A stretch of 42,540 nucleotides of DNA from Porogramme epimiltina (GCA_900155495.1 FTLJ01000657.1:1-42540); one strand, 5' to 3'; shown: positions 1-10,812, numbered from the stretch's first letter. Numbers and translations: made by a program. Notes: generated by a model not told the origin, from the sequence alone.

Positions 1-620
1 TGGTACATAGCTTGCGTATTCCGTGGTGCAGGGTTTGTAATAAACGTCTTGTAAAACCATTGTAGATCAGAATATATCACAATCAGGCTTGCGTTGTAAA
101 ACCGGCACGATGCACCCGAGCACGTGCCCGGGGTTCTCGGAGTGCCTCCCCGCCGCGCGCCTACCGCGCGCCATCCCGCCGCCCGCTCGCCGCGCCCGCC
201 CTCCTGCCCGCCGTGCGCGCTGTGGCTGTGCTATACCTAGTCCCTGTCCCCGAAATTCGTACCGGGGCCAATTCAGCTCAGATACAAAGCACACTAGCTT
301 ATATTAGTGTGCTTTGTATTCGCGCTTCGTAGTATATAGAAACCAGGCATGGAAAAGGGCTTCTAAAGCTAGTAGCACCGCTTATAGATCCAGTAATGGC
401 TGCCTGGTTCATGCACGGGTTTCTTTCAGAGTGGCTTGTGGAGGGGTGGGATAGTTATACGTATTAAATAGCTACAAAAGGAGCCACTTTGTGCACTATT
501 TGACCCAGTGGTTCTGGAGATGGGGGATGTGCTCCTCCTGGGTCTGGGGAGGAGGAGGCAGCACCCCATCTCGGCCATTTCTCATCCGTTTCCCTTCGTT
601 CTTTTTTCCACCGTTAGATA
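1..620 (+). repeat. Left arm of long inverted repeat
   Basis: The first 41 bases are the exact reverse complement of 2008-2048. Similarity to the other arm then continues, with substitutions and one gap of roughly 65 nt, to about position 620. Shared blocks include a GC-rich stretch with CACGTGCCCGGGGTTCTCGG (121-140) and a segment near 410-460. Short TTGTAA/TTGTAAAAC motifs recur near the outer end. No intact transposase frame is visible. The left limit is the window edge, so the element may extend further. The inner boundary is approximate. Confidence 0.8.
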
Positions 621-1309
621 TGTAGTAATAGACTCACGTAAAGTGGTTACTCGTGGGGGGACGGCTAATCTCCATCCTCAACAGTATATTTGATGGCTCA
701 GCCACATCCTATTTACATACCCCCCTTCAGCACAAGAATTGAGTGTAAATCGGGCGCTCCATATATTATTCTATGCGCATAGAGCTCCTAAACAACCCTT
801 CCAAGTTTTAGGGTTATCGCTCCAGCGGATCTTGTTCAAAGTGGTTATCAGCTCTCGCCCCCCTCAGCCTAGCTGGGCATATAGGGTGCAAAAACATACC
901 ACAGGTCTGCACAGCAGCTCCAGAGCTTGGGTACCTACTATTGACATGCAGGGTATGTAGAGGAAGTGATATTTTGGTGATTCAAGTAGTTTACTGGGCC
1001 TAGAAGGGGCGGGAAGAGGATAATCTGAGGTGGGGTCCTGTTTTGTGAGCAGCAATTCACGGATTCTTGTGCCCAGCATGGGCTGGATGTGGTGGCTGAT
1101 GCCACTTTTCGACAGTTTTAGCCACTGCTCCCCTGATTCTTGCCCGTTTTACTTGGTTCCTTTTGCATCGTTTAGCTATTGCACATCGGTATCATATCCG
1201 GGTATTACTAGATACATCCAGAATGCATGTAATATATAGAAGAGGTAGACATTTCCGCTTGGCTGGCGCATCAAAGACAATGTGCAGGACGAAGATAAAT
1301 TGTCCCCTG

Positions 1310-2048
1310 GTAAGTGAATGGCTAACATGGCTACAATAGTGTATGCCTACAAGAGGAAAGAAGAACGAAGCCAAACGGACGAGAAACGGCTGAGATATGG
1401 CACTACTTCCTCCCCATGACTCCCCGGGAGGAGCACATCACTTTTTTCTGGAACCACTGGCTCAAATTGTGCGCAAAATGGCTTGTTTTGTAGCTATCAA
1501 ATACATATTACTATCCCACTCCTCCACAAGCCATTCCGAAAGAAACCCGTGCATGAGCCAGGCATCCATTACTAGCCATATATGGTGTACTACCAGCCTG
1601 TATACACCATTTCTATGCCCATTATCAGCCTGGTTTCTGTTTAATACAGAGTTCACATATAAACCGCACTAATAGCGATTAGTTTGGCGTGAATCCGAGC
1701 TGAATTGAACCCAGTACGAATTTCGGGGACAGGGACTAGGTGTAGCACAGCCACAGCGCGCACGGCGGGCGGGAGGGCGGGCGCGGCGGGCGCGGCGGGC
1801 GCGCGGCGGGATGGCGCGCGGTAGGCGCGCGGCGGGGAGGCACTCCGAGAACCCCGGGCACGTGCTCGGGTGCATCGTGCCGGTTTTACAACGCGAGCCT
1901 GATTGTAATATATCCTGTTCTACAATAGTGTCACAAGACCCCATTGTATTTCAGAGAGTATCACAATTAAGTTTTACAACGAGTTCTACAGCAACTACCA
2001 GGGTGTTATTACAAACCCTGCACCACGGAATACGCAAGCTATGTACCA
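1310..2048 (-). repeat. Right arm of long inverted repeat
   Basis: Reverse-complement copy of the left arm. The outer end, 2008-2048, matches bases 1-41 exactly. The arm is longer than its partner because it keeps about 65 nt of subterminal sequence (around 1935-2005) missing on the left. It contains a GC-rich stretch of short direct GGGCGCGGC-type repeats at 1768-1815. Fragmentary frames in both arms encode similar peptides (HGFLSEWLVE), with stops in one or both copies. This suggests either a decayed coding element or simple non-coding similarity. Confidence 0.8.
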
Positions 2049-4990
2049 GGTTCGTGGGGTTTTGTATTACAATCATGGAAGCCAGCGTTGCCACGACGTG
2101 GTTGGGCAGAAGTGTGCGCAGTAGCAAGCTTCGCATTTCATTCGCTACAAGGGAGAGCGGTCGGGGCGGAGTTGTGGTTGGCGTACCGCTGAGGGAAATA
2201 TCATTTGCACATCTCAGACAAGGAGCGCGGCGTTCCGTGGTGAATGGATTTATCGCTTGGTACGGCGGCTGAAGTGGTCTCAGTCCGAGCGGCCTTCACA
2301 CAGTTTCGAGTGAATATTAAATTGGAGTGTATTCGTATATTCTCAGGCGGAACGAGGCGTGTACAGGGTTACTAGCGCTAAGAGAAGGAATTGTGGCGGA
2401 CAAGTCGATCAGGACGAGTCTCTATAGATACACTACGGGCAATGTCCGGAATCATTCAGGGTATAGCTGTGATACAGAGGACGGGCGTCGGAAAGATGAT
2501 CGTCTCATGAAGCTTGAACGTCTAGTGGCGATTCGAGCCCAGAGGCCTACTATGGTATGGAGGCGGGCGAGACGTGCGGGGATTCTCGTGGTGACGACGG
2601 TGGGGGTGGTGTTCCTTAACTGGACGGCTCCACGCAGAGTTGTCGTCGTCGAGCAGCTCGGCCGCTCCCTCCTGAGAATTCAAAGGGGACGTGTCAGCAA
2701 CTCGATGGAGGGTTTAGGACAACGTTCAATCAGAGGCTTACATCTTGTGACTGAGTGGAGTTGCGATGACGCCGGGTACGCTTCGGACGCTGTGAGGTCG
2801 AAGACCTGCTCGGTGGGCGGGCCCACGCTGCGTCGTCATCCTCAAACATTTCCGCTTCGCTCTGCGAGCCTCGAGATGAGCGGGTGCAGGCGGGCGAACT
2901 ATATTAAGTACTCACAGGTGAAATGCTCTCCCAGCTTGCAGCATTTTGAAGATAGGTACCGTTCTGTGAAGGAGGTAAGGACTTGAGCTAGTGAGGAATA
3001 GTTGGCTGCACTTACCCTATCGTCAGAATGGCGGCCAAATCGGCGGAAGAGGCCCTTAACCCTCAATTGGCGACTATCCTGTGTCTGCATAGTTCGTGTA
3101 TCAGTAACTTGGAGAACATAGAACAGACGTTAGAAGACTCACGGTTTGCTGCGCGTATTGACGCAAGTCGATGCTTGAGGAAGAGTACATGGTGTGGACG
3201 ATCTGTAGTGTGGCAAAGGGGAGTTGCAGTTATCAGATGGTGTTTGTTTGGATGATACTGGGTTGGATCCGCCCACAACCCCTCTTATATACCTCTGCGC
3301 CGGTCTTGGACCGATGCGTGCCAAGGTAACTGCGGGGACCTTCCTGCTGGGCGTGCGTTCGGCCCTGAGCTTTCTTTAGCCAAGGTGGGGCCACGGGTCG
3401 CACTGCCTCCAGCATAACATTGAATACCTCCGAGTGTCATGCAGCGTGCAGTTTGCGCTGCGCACTGACACATGCGTTACCATACCAGGCAAGTCTTTTG
3501 GAACGGCGTGCGGTCTCACGCCATCCGGTTACTTTCGCAGCGGCTCCCGACCCCTGGTTCCGGTGCCACTCAGTCTACGATGACGTTCTGCTGACGGACC
3601 ATCCAGCAAATTGGACCTCGTAGATCCGACGCTGAACAAGAGAGGATATGACGTCGATCGGTGGAATGCCTCGTCCGAGAGGGTCTGTCGGGTGGTCTCC
3701 CCGAAACCGGCCGGGCCCATGTCGGCTTATAGGTCCTGCAGAATCATGTGAGAATGGCTCGTTAATAGCGGAGATGACTTACTGCGCATCTCCCCCCATC
3801 CTTCTTTCGCCATTTTCCATGCACCTTAGACCTAAGCCAGTCTCGGCGGGAACAGTGACACTATGTGGGGAAACACTAAAGTTTGTCTGCAACAGTGAGA
3901 TTGTGTGTCTGCTTAGCGTTTCTTGGATCAGGAACACAGTATTGATTATCCGAGCCCCGCAGCAACGCAGCAAGAGCTCTTGGGGCTCCGTGAGACGGGA
4001 TATCCCACACGTGTCACTTGCACAAGTATAGAAGACCGTTGAGAGACTTTCAGGCGTAGAGTGCCAAGAGCGGCCAAGGAAGCGGGGAGTGCCTGTCTTC
4101 ACTCTCTACGAGACTTGTGTAGAGGTTCCTAGGGAACCATGTTGGCCGTCAGCGCGCAAAGGAACGCTCGTCGCCCTGTGGTCAATTTTTGGCGTTGAGT
4201 GAACATATGTCCAAATATGGGACTGTAGACGCTGGGACAGTGTCGTCTTCCCGACTGCTCCGGGCTGCTCCGAGGCTGTTCTTCGCTATCCCTCTTTGTC
4301 CTCTGGCAATGTGAACCAAGAGTTCCACGAGAGATCGATAGGTGTTTGTTTCCCGTTGCTGGTTGGCCCCGCGCGAGATCCCAGGTCAAGTTTCTAATGT
4401 TATCTACTAGTAAGTAATGCTCAATGCTCCAAACAAAGCTAGAGTTCTAATGTCCCGTCTTGTAGAATGATGAGTGTAACTGTTACTACTAGGGATGTAG
4501 CAAGTGTCGTAAAGCCTCCTGTCGTGGGGGCAAATCAAACTTCATGAGGGTCGGACTCCCAGGAGTGCTTCAGCGTGATGTCGGCAGTGCCAAAAGGTGG
4601 CGCCACTGAGCCACCATTCGTGCTCGCGCACCGTACTGCACCGGAGACGGCGTCCCAGTCACCCGTGCTTCTTCCAGCTAGCAGCGCCACTAAGGCAACA
4701 GCCGCGACAGATTAAGGTGTGTCTGTCTTGTGCGTTTTACTACCGTCGGGTTGACTGACGGAATTCCCAATATGAGGACTATCGACAGGTCCCCATGAAA
4801 CCAATTGAGACGTTATCCGCGACTGCGTAACAATAACGATCACCCATCTCGGCACCCGTAGTGCTAGAGATGGAACGCCGCCCTCTCAAGGTAAGTGCTC
4901 CGCTTTCCCCCGTAGCATCTGTTGACCATGAGCTTCTTATCCTAGCGTAGAAGTATTCATCGGATTACTGCTTAGTCAAACAGCCTTTTA

Positions 4991-5013
4991 CGCGTGCACA
5001 TCATGTGCACGCG
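4991..5013. repeat. 23-bp palindrome (11-bp arms, 1-bp centre)
   Basis: CGCGTGCACAT at 4991-5001 and ATGTGCACGCG at 5003-5013 are exact reverse complements around a single C. It lies in non-coding DNA. The symmetry would suit a dimeric DNA-binding protein, but no function is shown. Confidence 0.7.
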
Positions 5014-6643
5014 CCATGTTATCTGACGTGATGTCATTAACTGTATAGTCTCTCATAGCGTGTGTCGCAGTGTTGCCGTCGCCGACCGGAATATCTCGCA
5101 TGTCATCAAGTCCTTGAGTATTCTGAAGGAGAGATTCCGATAACGGAACTCTTGCCTTTGCGGTACGACATCATTTGCAGCCTTCTGCTGAGACCTTGGA
5201 CGGCACGATCACAATCGGATGTCTGCCGAGGCTAGAAGCCGTCAAGGGCTAGGCCTACAGGCACTGGAACCACGACAGTATGCCAACTGATTTTACGTTC
5301 TCTCGCGATAAATGCTCACATGATCCCCGTGCAGAAGCCAATTTGACAACGTGAAAGCTGGATGGCAATGGATTCAACACGATTTCGATGTTGAGCACGG
5401 TTAGCGCGTCCTTTAAGGACTAATTGCCGCCACGCGTCCGCTTCTCAGCCACAGAGGTTTCGGCCTGAGCCACGCCGGCTCGGGTCCGATGGGTGGCACC
5501 TGGAGAAGTCGAGTGTTCGGGAGGTTTAAGGCGCCACTCGTCGCAACGCCGCCATCTGTCTCGTTTGGCCGAGTGCCCCAGTCTGTCTAGGTACGCCAGA
5601 CCGAAGATTTTGGGACGCTGACCCGCCCAGTTCGGAACCCCGCAAATGCCGTAGGAAGAAGAGATGCAATAGTGGATGTACGGTCAGATCGGAACCGGGA
5701 CTGAGGCAGGAAGGCAGATTGGACGCAATCGAACCGCTTCGATAGAACCAGTGGGTCTGGGTGCGGTGTGTGGTCTCTCAAGGTGTGCCCTTTCATCCCC
5801 GTTGCTCCCTCCAGTGTCCACGTTTTGCGGTGCCGAGAGATCTTTATCTTACCTTCTCCACCCAGAGTCGCTATATTGCTGCCGACATGTGACCTAGTGG
5901 ACTATTTCTGATCTCTCGACTTTGCTCCCCGCTGAATCCAAGCTACCCTTCGCAAACGGACTAGCATGCGGTTTGACCTTCCGCACCCACGATCGCCAGT
6001 GCCTTGTCCATTAACGGTTGCTCTCGATCGTCAGGTTCATTCCGCGAAGCTTCAACGACAGGCGGCTGATCATGGCCACTCACTTCTCCCCGCCCTTCAA
6101 CCGCATCCACATCCCCACAGCAGCGCCGGGTTTCTCAACGCCTGACTTCCCCGGTAGGCCTGACAAAACTTCCATCGCCGCCGCAAAACCTTACTCTGAC
6201 AACGTTATTGTCAGGTACATCGGAGCTCGTAATACAGTCACGAGACGTCATTAGTGTCCACCGCGTCTGCGAGTCGGACATCCGGCATCCACCAAGCGCT
6301 GAGAACATATCCCCCAAACCCGGGCAAAACTGTTATAGCCACTCGCGCTGCGCTGGCCCCGCTCGCTTGCAGGCCGACACAGCCTTCGACGTTCATCATC
6401 TCACTCCGCGCTGCCCCGCACTATCCCGTGCTGAGCACTCTCGTCCGCCGTGCCTGGCCGCTCGTCCCGATTGTGGCTCCCCCACCCGGTCAGCTGCCCA
6501 CGGAAATGCACGCCCCCGCCGTCGTACCAGGCGTTTCGCGGGGAGGTGCCGGCCTTCTGCTCCGCTTTACGTTTGCCGTCCCATCTGCGGGGCCTGACGC
6601 TCCCCCGCATGCGCCGGTACGTGGGCTTACCCATCAGGTCACG

Positions 6644-6686
6644 GTGCGCGGCTGACGGCGCGCGTCGAGCTCCGTCAGCCGCGCAC
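6644..6686. repeat. Perfect 15-bp inverted repeat with 13-nt loop
   Basis: GTGCGCGGCTGACGG (6644-6658) and CCGTCAGCCGCGCAC (6672-6686) are exact reverse complements. They form a potential strong GC-rich hairpin about 220 bp upstream of the TATA box at 6904. The role is unknown. Confidence 0.7.
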
Positions 6687-6903
6687 GCGCCCCCTCTTCC
6701 CCGCTCGGGCGCGTCGTCCGAAGCCGTTCGACCAACCAGTGACCCTCCCGAGCGGCGGACCATGTCCTTGGTTCCCTGATCCGGTTCTGCGATCTCAAAA
6801 ATACGTTTCGTGTTGGTTGCATGGTGATTTGCTGGGGGCAGGGTGGTCGTCCACTTAGGGTCCGCCAGATGGGCGTCACGCCACACCCGCCCAGCCGCTT
6901 TGG

Positions 6904-6909
6904 TATAAA
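6904..6909 (+). promoter_or_regulatory. TATA box of the 91-aa protein gene
   Basis: TATAAA sits 232 bp before the start codon at 7136. Transcription would start near 6935 and leave a 5' leader of about 200 nt that is rich in C and short CACA/CTC motifs, as in many basidiomycete leaders. Confidence 0.5.
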
Positions 6910-7135
6910 TCTTGGGGGTGCAGCCGAGCCTCCTCTTTGTCGTCTCGCAGGCCTCAACGAGAACCCCATACCACCTTGCTCCTTTCCCTGTGCCATATAC
7001 CTCCCACAGCTAGCTGAAAGCGCACACGACTCCTCTCACAACTCCATCTCACATCTCGCACTTCTCCGCGTCCCCACACACACCTCCCATCAATCGACCT
7101 CCCACTCGGTGTTGACCACCCCACACCAGCATACC

Positions 7136-7764
7136 ATGGCCCCCTCATTCACGAAGCGATTCTCGTGGCGTAGCTCCAGCGTACGTGTCTCTTCCCTCGC
7201 CCTCTCATTCCATGCACCCTTTCCAGCTCTTCCCCCACACCATTCATCGCTCGTCGCCCGCTGTCACCTACGTCTAACGCGTCTCTGTTCCCTCGCAGCG
7301 CTCCGCAAGCTCGGACCGGCGCGCCTCGCTCGACTCGTTCGCGTCTAGCGAAAGCTATGTCATCTCCCTGGTGAGCATCTGCCATTCCCACCTCCCGCTT
7401 CTGATCGCTACCCCGCCCCCGCACTGCGCTCTCACGCGCCTATCACCCACCTGCCCGTCTGCCTCCATTCCCGCTAGAATGCTTCTCGCTGGACGTTGTG
7501 TGGATGTATGCTAATGATTGTTGTTCCGGACGCACGCAGCCCTCGATGTACATGCCACCGCCGCCGCCGCCGATGCACCCCGCGCAGACCGGCTTCTCGA
7601 CACAGCCCGTGAGTGCCCCTTCTCCCGTGCGACCGTGTATCAGTGATACTCATCCCGCCTGCCCGTATTGACAGGCTGAGATGCTCGACGACGACAACCT
7701 GTCGTGGGGGCGCCCAACGCGCAAACAGCGCAAGGCAGCGAAAATGGCGCGGCACCAGTGGTGA
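7136..7764 (+). CDS. Small basic Ser-rich protein of unknown function (91 aa, 4 exons)
   Basis: Exons 7136-7180, 7299-7370, 7540-7608 and 7675-7764 join in phase 0 throughout and give 91 residues. Each exon is too short to stand out by itself. All donors (GTACGT, GTGAGC, GTGAGT) and acceptors (GCAG, GCAG, ACAG) are canonical. The protein begins MAPSFTKRFSWRSSS, then has a Ser/Arg-rich stretch with RRASLDSF, a likely basophilic-kinase site. A run of six prolines follows, then an acidic MLDDDNLSWGRP segment, and the C-terminus is basic (RKQRKAAKMARHQW). There is no signal peptide or membrane segment. I do not recognise a named family. The regular splicing, start context (ATACCATGG) and upstream TATA box make it a credible gene. 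It could be a nuclear or kinase-regulated adaptor, but that is only a guess. Confidence 0.8.
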
Positions 7765-8400
7765 ACGCTCTGTGACGATGCACTCCCCCCCTCCCGTCCC
7801 CCCACTCTAGCTCCCTCCCCTCCTCTTTGTTTCACTGGGCTGGAAGGTTTACCGGTGACTGATGACCGCATTTGAGTTCTGCTGTACGCTACGTTTGATG
7901 TTTCACGGACCCCCACGACCGCTGTTTGTACTATACCCCCCTTGTAGTTTTGTACTATATCGTTCGGAACGCATCAATGACCTGCATAGTTTCATGCCAA
8001 ATACCTGTCCGTCGTGTGCCTTTCCAGGTCCTCCATTGAACGTTTGTGAACGAAAAAAGCGAGTGAGGTACGCCGGTACATATGTGTATATCTACGCAGG
8101 ACGTTAGCATGACAGGAGAAGGGAGAAGGGGGGCTATAGTATGCAGTACACTACAAATTATGGTACGTATGTAAGTGAAGCAAACGAAAGAACGTAACAA
8201 CAACATCTGGTAGATACTGGAACAACGAAGACGGAGGCTGCGTAAGTAGGAGTGAGCGTGGGCGCGTCTACCGTCGAGATACAATATACTGTGCGCGAAG
8301 CAAGCTAAGAAATACAACAATAATAGATCACCTCCCCGGGCCCTTCCTCCCCCGCCCCCCCCCCNNCCCTCTTCCCGGGCCAACTCTACCGAACCTACCC
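7765..8400. other. Intergenic region between convergent 3' ends
   Basis: About 640 bp separates the stop of the 91-aa gene from the stop of the minus-strand membrane protein gene. It should hold both 3' UTRs. Near its right end is a C-rich run with two unresolved bases at 8365-8366. No gene is visible. Confidence 0.6.
8365..8366. other. Two ambiguous bases (NN) in a poly-C run
   Basis: The run from about 8350 is almost pure C and contains the only Ns in the window. It is 3' of the membrane protein stop codon at 8401, so it does not affect the CDS. The true length of the homopolymer is uncertain. Confidence 0.9.
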
Positions 8401-10812
8401 CTACCGCCCGCCGTCCCGATACGACGACAGCCGCCCGTCCGCGTCCGCGTCCTTGGGCACGTCCAGGAAGCCAAACTGCTGCTGCTGCCGCTCCGAGAAC
8501 ATCACGCCCTGCCGCCGGCTCCCGCTCCGCCCCGGCGCGTTCCCCTGCTGCTGACCATCTGCTGCTCCTCCGTCGCGACCCTCCGCGATCGCCCGCGCCC
8601 GCTCCCTTTCCCGTTCTCTCTCCCGGGCGCGCTCTCGTTCGCGCTCGCGGGACGACGCGCCCTGGCGCGCGCCGGGCGGCTGGATGGACGGGTCGACCGG
8701 GTCGACGCGGCGCGGCGCGCCCCCGCGCGACGGCTGCCGCCGCGGGGGCACGAGCGCGGTCGTGCTCGTCGGCGTCGTCACCGCAGACGAGGACGGCGGC
8801 GCGCCCGACGAGAGCGCGGACGGCACCGGGGACGCGACGTCCCTTTCCCTTTCGCGCTCCCGTTCGCGTTCGCGCTCCCGCGAGCCGTTGCGCGCGCCGC
8901 TCGGGGCGCCACTGGGGGCGGCGATGCGCTCGTTGGAGCCCGTGCGCGTGAGCCGCTCGTTCGACCCGGAGCGCTTGCGCGAGGGCCCGCGCTGCGCCGC
9001 GGCGAGTGCGGATGCGGACGCGCTCGGAGGCGGGTTGGCGGACGCTGCTGCCGAAGCACCTGCGGGGAGGTTCGGCGCGGAGGAGGAGGCGGGCGCGGGG
9101 GCGACGGTGGGCGCGCGGCGGGGGTAGGCGGCGGGCACGAACGCCTGCGCGGTCGCGAAGGGGTGCGCGTGGTGCGCGGCGAGCGTCGTGCCGCCGCTGT
9201 TGCCGCCGTAGTGGGCGTGGTGCGGGGGCTGCGCGTTCGGGTGCGTGTGCGTGAGCGCGTCGGCGTCGGAGTAGGACGAGGGCGGGCGCGGGCCCATGTC
9301 GAGGAAGGTATCGTTTGAGCTCGGGCTCGTGAGCGTGCTCGCGGGGGTCCCCGTGCCCGTGCCCGTGCCCTGCTGGGCTTGCGGGTAGCGGTGCGCGGTG
9401 GAGGTTGCGGTGGGGAGAGGGGGGACGGGCGGGTAGGACTCGAGGTCGGGCAGCGTACCCGTCAGGTTCCCAAATGATGATGTTGGACTGGTGGGGTCCG
9501 TGCGCGGCCGAGGGGGTTGAGGCGCAGGGATGTGGAACGTCTGGAAGCCCGCAGTCGTGGCTGAGGGGAAGGCGGTCTTCACAGGCTGGAGCATTCCCGG
9601 TGGGTCGTTCGCGTGGAGTTGGGGGAGGTCGTCGTGCCCGTTCGAGGGTCCGCGTTTACGCTTACCTGTCGATGGCGTACGCTCTCGTTCGTGGTGCGGC
9701 AAAGGAAGCTCTCCGCCCGACCATGTGCCCTCCGCCCAGCCGCTCGTAGCAGGGTCTCCCTCGATAGGCACCGCATTCTCGCCGAGCACACCGCGGCCGT
9801 TGGTAGAAGGAGCCTTGTATGCCCGGTATCGTCGTCTGCCGAAGTAGATGACAATCCCAATCAGAGATGCGATTAGCAGGAGCCCTCCGAGAGAGACGAC
9901 AGTCGCAATGATAATTGTGCGATTGCGTGAGGAGGTGGAGCCGCCGCTGAGCGCGCCCACGGCAACTGCAGGGGATGAGGAGTTGCCAGTGGAGGCCATG
10001 ACCGACACGCCGGAGGGTACTGACAGGTCAGAAGAGGTGGAGGGGGAGGTGGAAGATGGAGCGGACTCTGACACAGAGGTATTTGACGAACTGATGTCTC
10101 GCCTGGCAGTACATAAGATCAGAGTTATGAACGCTGTCAGAAATAGCGCCGGGAAAACTGACGAGTATACGATATAGTCGAGCAACGTGAGGGATGGATC
10201 CGCGTTTGGCTGACCATTCACGACTACGAGGGTGTGCTCGCCAGCTGGAAGGGAGGTATTGACGTACACCGGGACGTTGTATTCAAAGGTGGAGTCGCCA
10301 TTCGGTTCCTGTGCGAATGCACCGACGAGTTCGCCGTCGAGGAGGAACTGCATGTTGGAGTTCCCGACGCCGTTGGGCGAGGCTAATGAATGTGTGACGA
10401 TGCAGAAAACATAGACCGCGACACCTGAAAATCCGATCGCGGGGAAGGTCGGTCCTCGGAACGGAATGCGAGCCGGCTTTTCAATGCACGCACCTTCGAA
10501 CGTCACCGCCGCGGTGAGAGGCACGTTCTCAAAGCCGCCCCTCTCGTGCGTCGCGCTAAACCTCCCTGCGTGCCATGTCCCGTTGTGGGCCTGGGTGGGA
10601 TCAGGTCTTGCAGTGCCGCGCGCGAAGTGTTGTGCGTAATTCCACGCGCCCTGCGGGGAGTACGCGACCTGGGCGCCCGTGGAGCCGTCTCCGAAGGTGT
10701 CGTCTATGGTCACGTTCACGAGGGCAGCGGAGGCGGAGGGAAGGCGGGCAAGGGCCCATGCGGTGGAGGCGGAGAAGAAGGCGAGGGCTAGAACGTCTAA
10801 AGGGAGGAGCAT
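8401..10812 (-). CDS. Single-pass membrane protein with signal peptide, Thr/Ser stalk and long cytoplasmic tail (760 aa)
   Basis: The start is the ATG at 10812, which opens a signal peptide (MLLPLDVLALAFFSAST, about residues 1-22). The frame stays open upstream to 11025 but without signal-like sequence. Two introns with lengths divisible by three lie inside the open frame: 10425-10493 (69 nt, GTGCGT..TTCAG) and 10103-10162 (60 nt, GTCAGT..CCAG). Removing them restores TFEGVAVYVFC and LLDYIVYS, matching the neighbouring paralogue at 12631-13872. The ectodomain (about 23-195) carries VNVTIDDTFGD, YSPQGAW and several N-glycosylation sites. A Ser/Thr-rich stalk (195-255) leads to a membrane helix (about 256-281), then GRRRYRAYK. 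The remaining roughly 470 residues are cytoplasmic and low-complexity, with Arg-Glu dipeptide runs. The family resembles expanded receptor-like proteins of mushroom-forming fungi. Ligand and function are unknown. Confidence 0.82.
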   Translation of the reverse strand: MLLPLDVLALAFFSASTAWALARLPSASAALVNVTIDDTFGDGSTGAQVAYSPQGAWNYAQHFARGTARPDPTQAHNGTWHAGRFSATHERGGFENVPLTAAVTFEGACIEKPARIPFRGPTFPAIGFSGVAVYVFCIVTHSLASPNGVGNSNMQFLLDGELVGAFAQEPNGDSTFEYNVPVYVNTSLPAGEHTLVVVNGQPNADPSLTLLDYIVYSSVFPALFLTAFITLILCTARRDISSSNTSVSESAPSSTSPSTSSDLSVPSGVSVMASTGNSSSPAVAVGALSGGSTSSRNRTIIIATVVSLGGLLLIASLIGIVIYFGRRRYRAYKAPSTNGRGVLGENAVPIEGDPATSGWAEGTWSGGELPLPHHERERTPSTGKRKRGPSNGHDDLPQLHANDPPGMLQPVKTAFPSATTAGFQTFHIPAPQPPRPRTDPTSPTSSFGNLTGTLPDLESYPPVPPLPTATSTAHRYPQAQQGTGTGTGTPASTLTSPSSNDTFLDMGPRPPSSYSDADALTHTHPNAQPPHHAHYGGNSGGTTLAAHHAHPFATAQAFVPAAYPRRAPTVAPAPASSSAPNLPAGASAAASANPPPSASASALAAAQRGPSRKRSGSNERLTRTGSNERIAAPSGAPSGARNGSRERERERERERERDVASPVPSALSSGAPPSSSAVTTPTSTTALVPPRRQPSRGGAPRRVDPVDPSIQPPGARQGASSRERERERARERERERERARAIAEGRDGGAADGQQQGNAPGRSGSRRQGVMFSERQQQQFGFLDVPKDADADGRLSSYRDGGR
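8601..8886 (-). repeat. Arg-Glu dipeptide-coding low-complexity tracts
   Basis: Two purine/pyrimidine-biased tracts (about 8601-8652 and 8841-8886) encode alternating Arg-Glu runs in the cytoplasmic tail of the membrane protein. On the opposite strand they read as Ser-Arg repeats, which produces a spurious RS-rich frame. Such tracts commonly vary in length between strains. Confidence 0.7.

Larger units (their letters stand above)
1..2048. mobile_element. Candidate transposon relic with ~0.6-0.7 kb terminal inverted repeats
   Basis: Two long inverted arms flank a core of about 0.7 kb (roughly 620-1310) that holds only short frames and no recognisable transposase. The architecture fits a non-autonomous foldback/TIR DNA transposon, or two head-to-head insertions of the same repeat. 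The outer ends are better conserved than the inner parts, as expected for terminal repeats. Target-site duplications cannot be judged because the left flank is outside the window. The family is not identified. Confidence 0.55.
2049..6900. other. Gene-poor region, no supportable gene
   Basis: Nearly 5 kb without a credible gene. From about 4400 to 5580 no frame of 60 codons is open on either strand. The longest frame (2327-2986, plus strand, 219 codons) has no recognisable domain and no codon or splice support. The sequence is probably intergenic or decayed repeat DNA continuing from the inverted-repeat element. Two short perfect palindromes are listed separately. Confidence 0.6.

Noticed and set aside
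2327..2986. 219-codon plus-strand frame in gene-poor DNA
   Set aside because: No recognisable domain, no supporting splice pattern, and overlapping small frames on the other strand. Kept as non-coding.
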